From the NCBI GenBank assembly GCA_038233055.1, contig JBBSMS010000069.1, positions 1 through 18,032 of the forward strand: a DNA stretch of 18,032 bases. The letters are read 5' to 3'. The stretch's first letter is position 1. Every line of letters starts with the position of its first letter. The translations under genes and the position numbers were made by a program. Source of the DNA: Salsipaludibacter sp038233055. GTDB taxonomy: Bacteria; Actinomycetota; Nitriliruptoria; Nitriliruptorales; Nitriliruptoraceae. Positions 15,945-18,032 of the stretch are shown piece after piece. The notes below the pieces were generated by a model. The model saw only the letters and a program-made list of their open reading frames with translations, did no database searches and was not told where the DNA came from.

Positions 15945-16327
15945 GTCCAGGCGCCGTCGTGGGGCGACGTCGCCACGTTGTCCCGGACCGCGGCGTAACG
16001 GTGCAGGTACGCCGCCACGGACGCCGCCGTGTCCTGCAACGATCCCGCCGACAGGTGCAGCCACTCCACCCCGTCCGTCGTGAGGCGGTAACTCCGACGC
16101 GCCGGGCCAGCAGTGGAATCCTCCCACCAGGACTCCACCAGGCCGTCCTGCTCCATGGCGCGGAGGGTCCGGTACAGGCCGCCGGGATCGAGTCGATCGA
16201 GGCCGAACTCCGCCACACGTTCGAGCAGGTCGTAGCCGTGGCTCGGTCGTTCTGCCAACAGCAGCAGCAGGATCGGTCGGACGAAGACACGGGGCAGGCC
16301 GCCGGAGAGCTCGTCGATGGCGGCCAT
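15941..16327 (-). CDS. PadR-family transcriptional regulator
   Basis: A 128-residue winged-helix protein. Typical PadR features are the first helix VRPILLLLLAERPSHGYDLL (residues 17-34), the recognition region LDPGGLYRTLRAMEQDGLVE (47-64) and the wing RRSYRLTTDG (78-86). A C-terminal helix would allow dimer formation. The start at 16327 is chosen because it overlaps the upstream stop (TGATG on this strand) and matches the family N-terminus; the open frame beyond it is not needed. It sits between a Cys-tail regulator and the CooC-type ATPase, so it probably controls this operon and perhaps the hydrogenase or nickel importer. Its ligand and operator are unknown. Confidence 0.88.
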   Translation of the reverse strand: MAAIDELSGGLPRVFVRPILLLLLAERPSHGYDLLERVAEFGLDRLDPGGLYRTLRAMEQDGLVESWWEDSTAGPARRSYRLTTDGVEWLHLSAGSLQDTAASVAAYLHRYAAVRDNVATSPHDGAWT

Positions 16328-16716
16328 CAGTGGTCGGAGTGGGGTGCGCGCTCGGCCGCGCACGCCTCGGCCTCCTCGACCGATGCGTGGCACCAGCAGT
16401 CGGCGCTGCACTCGCCGTGGGTGGGGCGCGTCAACTGGGCGAAGGCCGCCTCGAACTCCTCGGCACCCTCGGCCGCGCCGCGCTCCGACAACCAGTACCG
16501 GCCGGTCACCGCCTCCAGGAACCCCTCCTCCACAAGACGGTCCATGTAGGTCACCGCGATGCTGGCCTCCACGCCCAGGAAGCGCTCCAGCACCTCCGGC
16601 GTGACGTCGTCGCCCAGGCCTTCGCCACGGAGCCAGAACATCACCTGCAGGATCTCGCTGCGCCAGAACAACGACTTGAGCGCCTCGGACTTGGGTGCTC
16701 GGAGTTGTTCGCCCAC
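16327..16716 (-). CDS. Small winged-helix-like protein with a Cys/His tail
   Basis: A 129-residue protein I do not recognise with certainty. Residues 8-80 look like a winged helix: SLFWRSEILQVMFWLRGEG, then PEVLERFLGVEASIAVTYMD as the helix-turn-helix, and EEGFLEAVTGRYWLSERGA as the wing. The tail has C103, C107, C109, H110 and C119 (HGECSADCWCHASVEEAEAC), followed by HSDH, a plausible metal or iron-sulfur site. Start GTG 16716 is fixed by AGGAG seven bases upstream; the frame is open further back, but across repeats into the insertion sequence. The stop overlaps the PadR start. A metal-responsive or redox-responsive regulator of the hydrogenase/nickel system is inferred. Confidence 0.72.
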   Translation of the reverse strand: MGEQLRAPKSEALKSLFWRSEILQVMFWLRGEGLGDDVTPEVLERFLGVEASIAVTYMDRLVEEGFLEAVTGRYWLSERGAAEGAEEFEAAFAQLTRPTHGECSADCWCHASVEEAEACAAERAPHSDH

Positions 16717-16723
16717 GCCATCG

Positions 16724-16728
16724 CTCCT
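16724..16728 (-). promoter_or_regulatory. Ribosome binding site deciding the start of the Cys-tail protein
   Basis: AGGAG on the minus strand lies 7 bases before GTG 16716. It favours this start over the in-frame ATG at 16764 and over the long open extension into the insertion sequence. Confidence 0.7.
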
Positions 16729-16737
16729 GTCGCTCCG

Positions 16738-16849
16738 CCGGACTGCCGGACTGCCGGTCAGCATACGGGCCACGCCCATCCGCGGGCCGGACCCCCGGAC
16801 CTGGGCCTGGACCCGGACCTGGACTGGACCGGATCGAAACCCGGACCTA
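16738..16849. repeat. Repeat-rich leader upstream of the regulatory operon
   Basis: CCGGACTG occurs twice in tandem at 16738-16753, with CCGG of a third copy. From about 16788 to 16847 the motif GGACC/GGACCTGG recurs several times at short irregular spacing. GGACC reappears beyond the insertion sequence near 18021. This is the 5' region of the minus-strand regulatory operon. I see no clear promoter in it; TATGCT on the minus strand at 16765-16760 is the only weak candidate. The repeats may be operators or simple GC-rich low complexity. Confidence 0.5.
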
Positions 16850-17935
16850 GTGGTCCGTGTCTGAAGTGGTTTGTCGGTTGGCTTTGACGAGGATCTCGTC
16901 TGCGGTCTTGGTCCAGACGAAGGGTTGACAGCGTTGGTTCCAGGCATCGATGAACCGGCGGATGGTGTCGGTGAGATCGCGCACGGACGAGTAGCTGCCC
17001 CGTTTGATCGACTGGCGGGTGATGATCCCGAAGAACACCTCGACCAGGTTCATCCACGACGAGTACGTCGGGGTGAAGTGCAACGTGATCCGCTTGTTGC
17101 GTGGCAACGCGAGCCACTTCTTGACGTCGGCGTGCTTGTGAGCGGAGTAGTTGTCGCAGATCACGTGCAGCTCCACACCGGGGTAGGCCTTCGCGACCTT
17201 GTTCAAGAACTTCAGGAACTCCACGCCACGGTGACGGTCGTAGCACTGGTCAACGATCCGACCGGTCGCGACCTCAAGGGCAGCGAACAGGGTGGTGGTG
17301 CCGTGCCGGCGGTAGTCGTGGGTCTGGCGTTCGGCCAGACCCGGCGCGAGCGGCAGGATCGGAGCAGTGCGTTCCAACGCCTGGATCTGGCTTTTCTCGT
17401 CCACACACACCACCACGGCGTTCTCCGGCGGGTTCAGGTACAGCCCGACGATGTCGGTGACCTTGGCGACCAGCTCCGGATCGGTAGAGAACTTGAACGT
17501 CTCGACCCGCCACGGTTGGACCCCCCAGTCCTGCCACAACCGTGCGATCGTGGCATGCGACACCCCACCGACATGACGGGCCAGCAGACGCGACGACCAG
17601 TGGCTGATCCCCAGCTTCGGCGGTGGTGGAGTCAACGTTGCGACCAGGATCTCGTCACGTCGGGCCTGGTCGATCTCGGGCGGCCGACCCGACCGGGCCG
17701 CATCGCCGAGCGCGTCGATCCCACCCGCCTCGTAGCGCTGCCGCCAGGTCACCACTGTCGGTCGGGACACACCCACACGATCGGCGATCGTCTGTGCCGG
17801 CAGCGCCTGCGCAGCCAGCAACACGATTCGTGCACGCTCGACATCGCGTGTCGGCAACGTCCGCGATCGCAGCCGACGCTCCAACTCGACGCGGTCTTCT
17901 GGCGGGACATCGAGCACCTTCGCGTGGTTGGCCAT
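16847..17935 (-). CDS. IS630-family transposase
   Basis: A 362-residue DDE transposase. The N-terminus holds a helix-turn-helix region (residues about 28-68, with IADRVGVSRPTVVTWRQRYE) and a second DNA-binding segment around 88-140. The catalytic triad is D179 (VVVCVDEKSQIQ), D261 (VICDNYSAHKH) and E299 (YSSWMNLVEVFFG). All are intact and the length fits the family. The ATG at 17935 follows a GGGAG-type ribosome site on the minus strand. The last sense codon ends exactly at the element boundary. The TAG stop is made of the TA duplication plus the neighbouring host base (16849-16847). Read-through from this gene would run into the regulatory operon. Confidence 0.95.
   Translation of the reverse strand: MANHAKVLDVPPEDRVELERRLRSRTLPTRDVERARIVLLAAQALPAQTIADRVGVSRPTVVTWRQRYEAGGIDALGDAARSGRPPEIDQARRDEILVATLTPPPPKLGISHWSSRLLARHVGGVSHATIARLWQDWGVQPWRVETFKFSTDPELVAKVTDIVGLYLNPPENAVVVCVDEKSQIQALERTAPILPLAPGLAERQTHDYRRHGTTTLFAALEVATGRIVDQCYDRHRGVEFLKFLNKVAKAYPGVELHVICDNYSAHKHADVKKWLALPRNKRITLHFTPTYSSWMNLVEVFFGIITRQSIKRGSYSSVRDLTDTIRRFIDAWNQRCQPFVWTKTADEILVKANRQTTSDTDH
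16848..16849. repeat. TA target duplication, left copy
   Basis: TA directly outside the left inverted repeat, matching TA at 18011-18012. It also provides the first two bases of the transposase TAG stop when read on the minus strand. Confidence 0.85.
16850..16868 (+). repeat. IS630 left terminal inverted repeat
   Basis: Begins GTGGTCCGT, identical to the outer end of the right repeat read inward; agreement continues with CxGAAGT-type matches to about base 19. It lies within the end of the transposase coding region. Confidence 0.85.
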
Positions 17936-17991
17936 ACCCGTCTCCCGTCCGGTCAGACGAGTATCCCACCACCTCCCCGAACTGTAAAGGA

Positions 17992-18010
17992 ACTTCTGCG
18001 ACGGACCACT
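17992..18010 (-). repeat. IS630 right terminal inverted repeat
   Basis: Read inward on the minus strand it begins GTGGTCCGT and matches the left end at 16 of 19 positions. It lies 57 bases before the transposase start codon. Confidence 0.85.
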
Positions 18011-18012
18011 AG
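18011..18012. repeat. TA target duplication, right copy
   Basis: TA directly outside the right inverted repeat. The 20 bases beyond it to the window end are host DNA containing the short inverted repeat GATCGG-GA-CCGATC. Confidence 0.85.
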
Positions 18013-18032
18013 CCCCGGATCGGGACCGATCT

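Larger units (their letters stand above)
16850..18010 (-). mobile_element. IS630-family insertion sequence, apparently complete
   Basis: A 1161-base element with one intact transposase gene. The terminal inverted repeats begin GTGGTCCGT at both ends; over the first 19 bases 16 agree (left 16850-16868, right 17992-18010 reversed). It is flanked by TA on both sides (16848-16849 and 18011-18012). With the next bases, the original target reads CTAG, the preferred site of IS630 relatives. Base composition looks less GC-rich than the neighbouring genes. Intact ends and gene suggest a recent, possibly active insertion. It lies 133 bases upstream of the Cys-tail regulator, in the same orientation. 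Confidence 0.92.

Noticed and set aside
16717..16947. N-terminal extension of the Cys-tail protein into the insertion sequence
   Set aside because: The extension is repeat-derived low complexity and crosses the element boundary; a strong ribosome site marks GTG 16716.

Overview
The window comes from a high-G+C bacterium, almost certainly an actinomycete-type organism (Actinomycetota). Base composition is strongly GC-biased, GTG starts are frequent, and genes are joined by ATGA and GTGA overlaps. The first two genes encode an actinobacterial group 1h (high-affinity, oxygen-tolerant) [NiFe]-hydrogenase. The class or genus cannot be fixed from the sequence.

Plus strand, 169-9698: a hydrogenase structural and accessory block. 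It starts with the small and large subunits (hhyS, hhyL). A NifU-domain protein follows, then a Cys-motif protein (DUF5947-like), a DUF6084-like protein, a 525-residue conserved accessory protein, a 50-residue membrane miniprotein and an 80-residue protein of unknown function. After these come the large-subunit maturation endopeptidase, a second membrane miniprotein of 39 residues, hypA, hypC with an acidic tail, and a DUF6390-like protein. Almost all junctions overlap or have very short gaps, so this looks like one translationally coupled operon. HypB, HypD, HypE and HypF are not in the window.

Plus strand, 9737-15054: a complete peptide/nickel-type ABC importer in the same orientation, only 38 bases after the hydrogenase block. 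It comprises a lipoprotein binding protein, a permease, a permease fused to an ATPase, and a second ATPase. The likely job is nickel supply for the hydrogenase; this is inferred from context.

15055-15182 is a short convergent gap holding three consecutive stem-loops, probably a two-way terminator.

Minus strand, 16716 down to 15183: a three-gene overlapping operon. It encodes a small winged-helix-like protein with a Cys/His tail, a PadR-family repressor, and a CooC/MinD-type ATPase with the CxC metal motif. It looks like a regulatory and nickel-insertion module serving the same hydrogenase.

16850-18010 is an apparently intact IS630-family insertion sequence flanked by TA duplications in a CTAG target. 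It lies 133 bases upstream of the regulatory operon, on the same strand. The transposase stop codon is completed by the target site itself.
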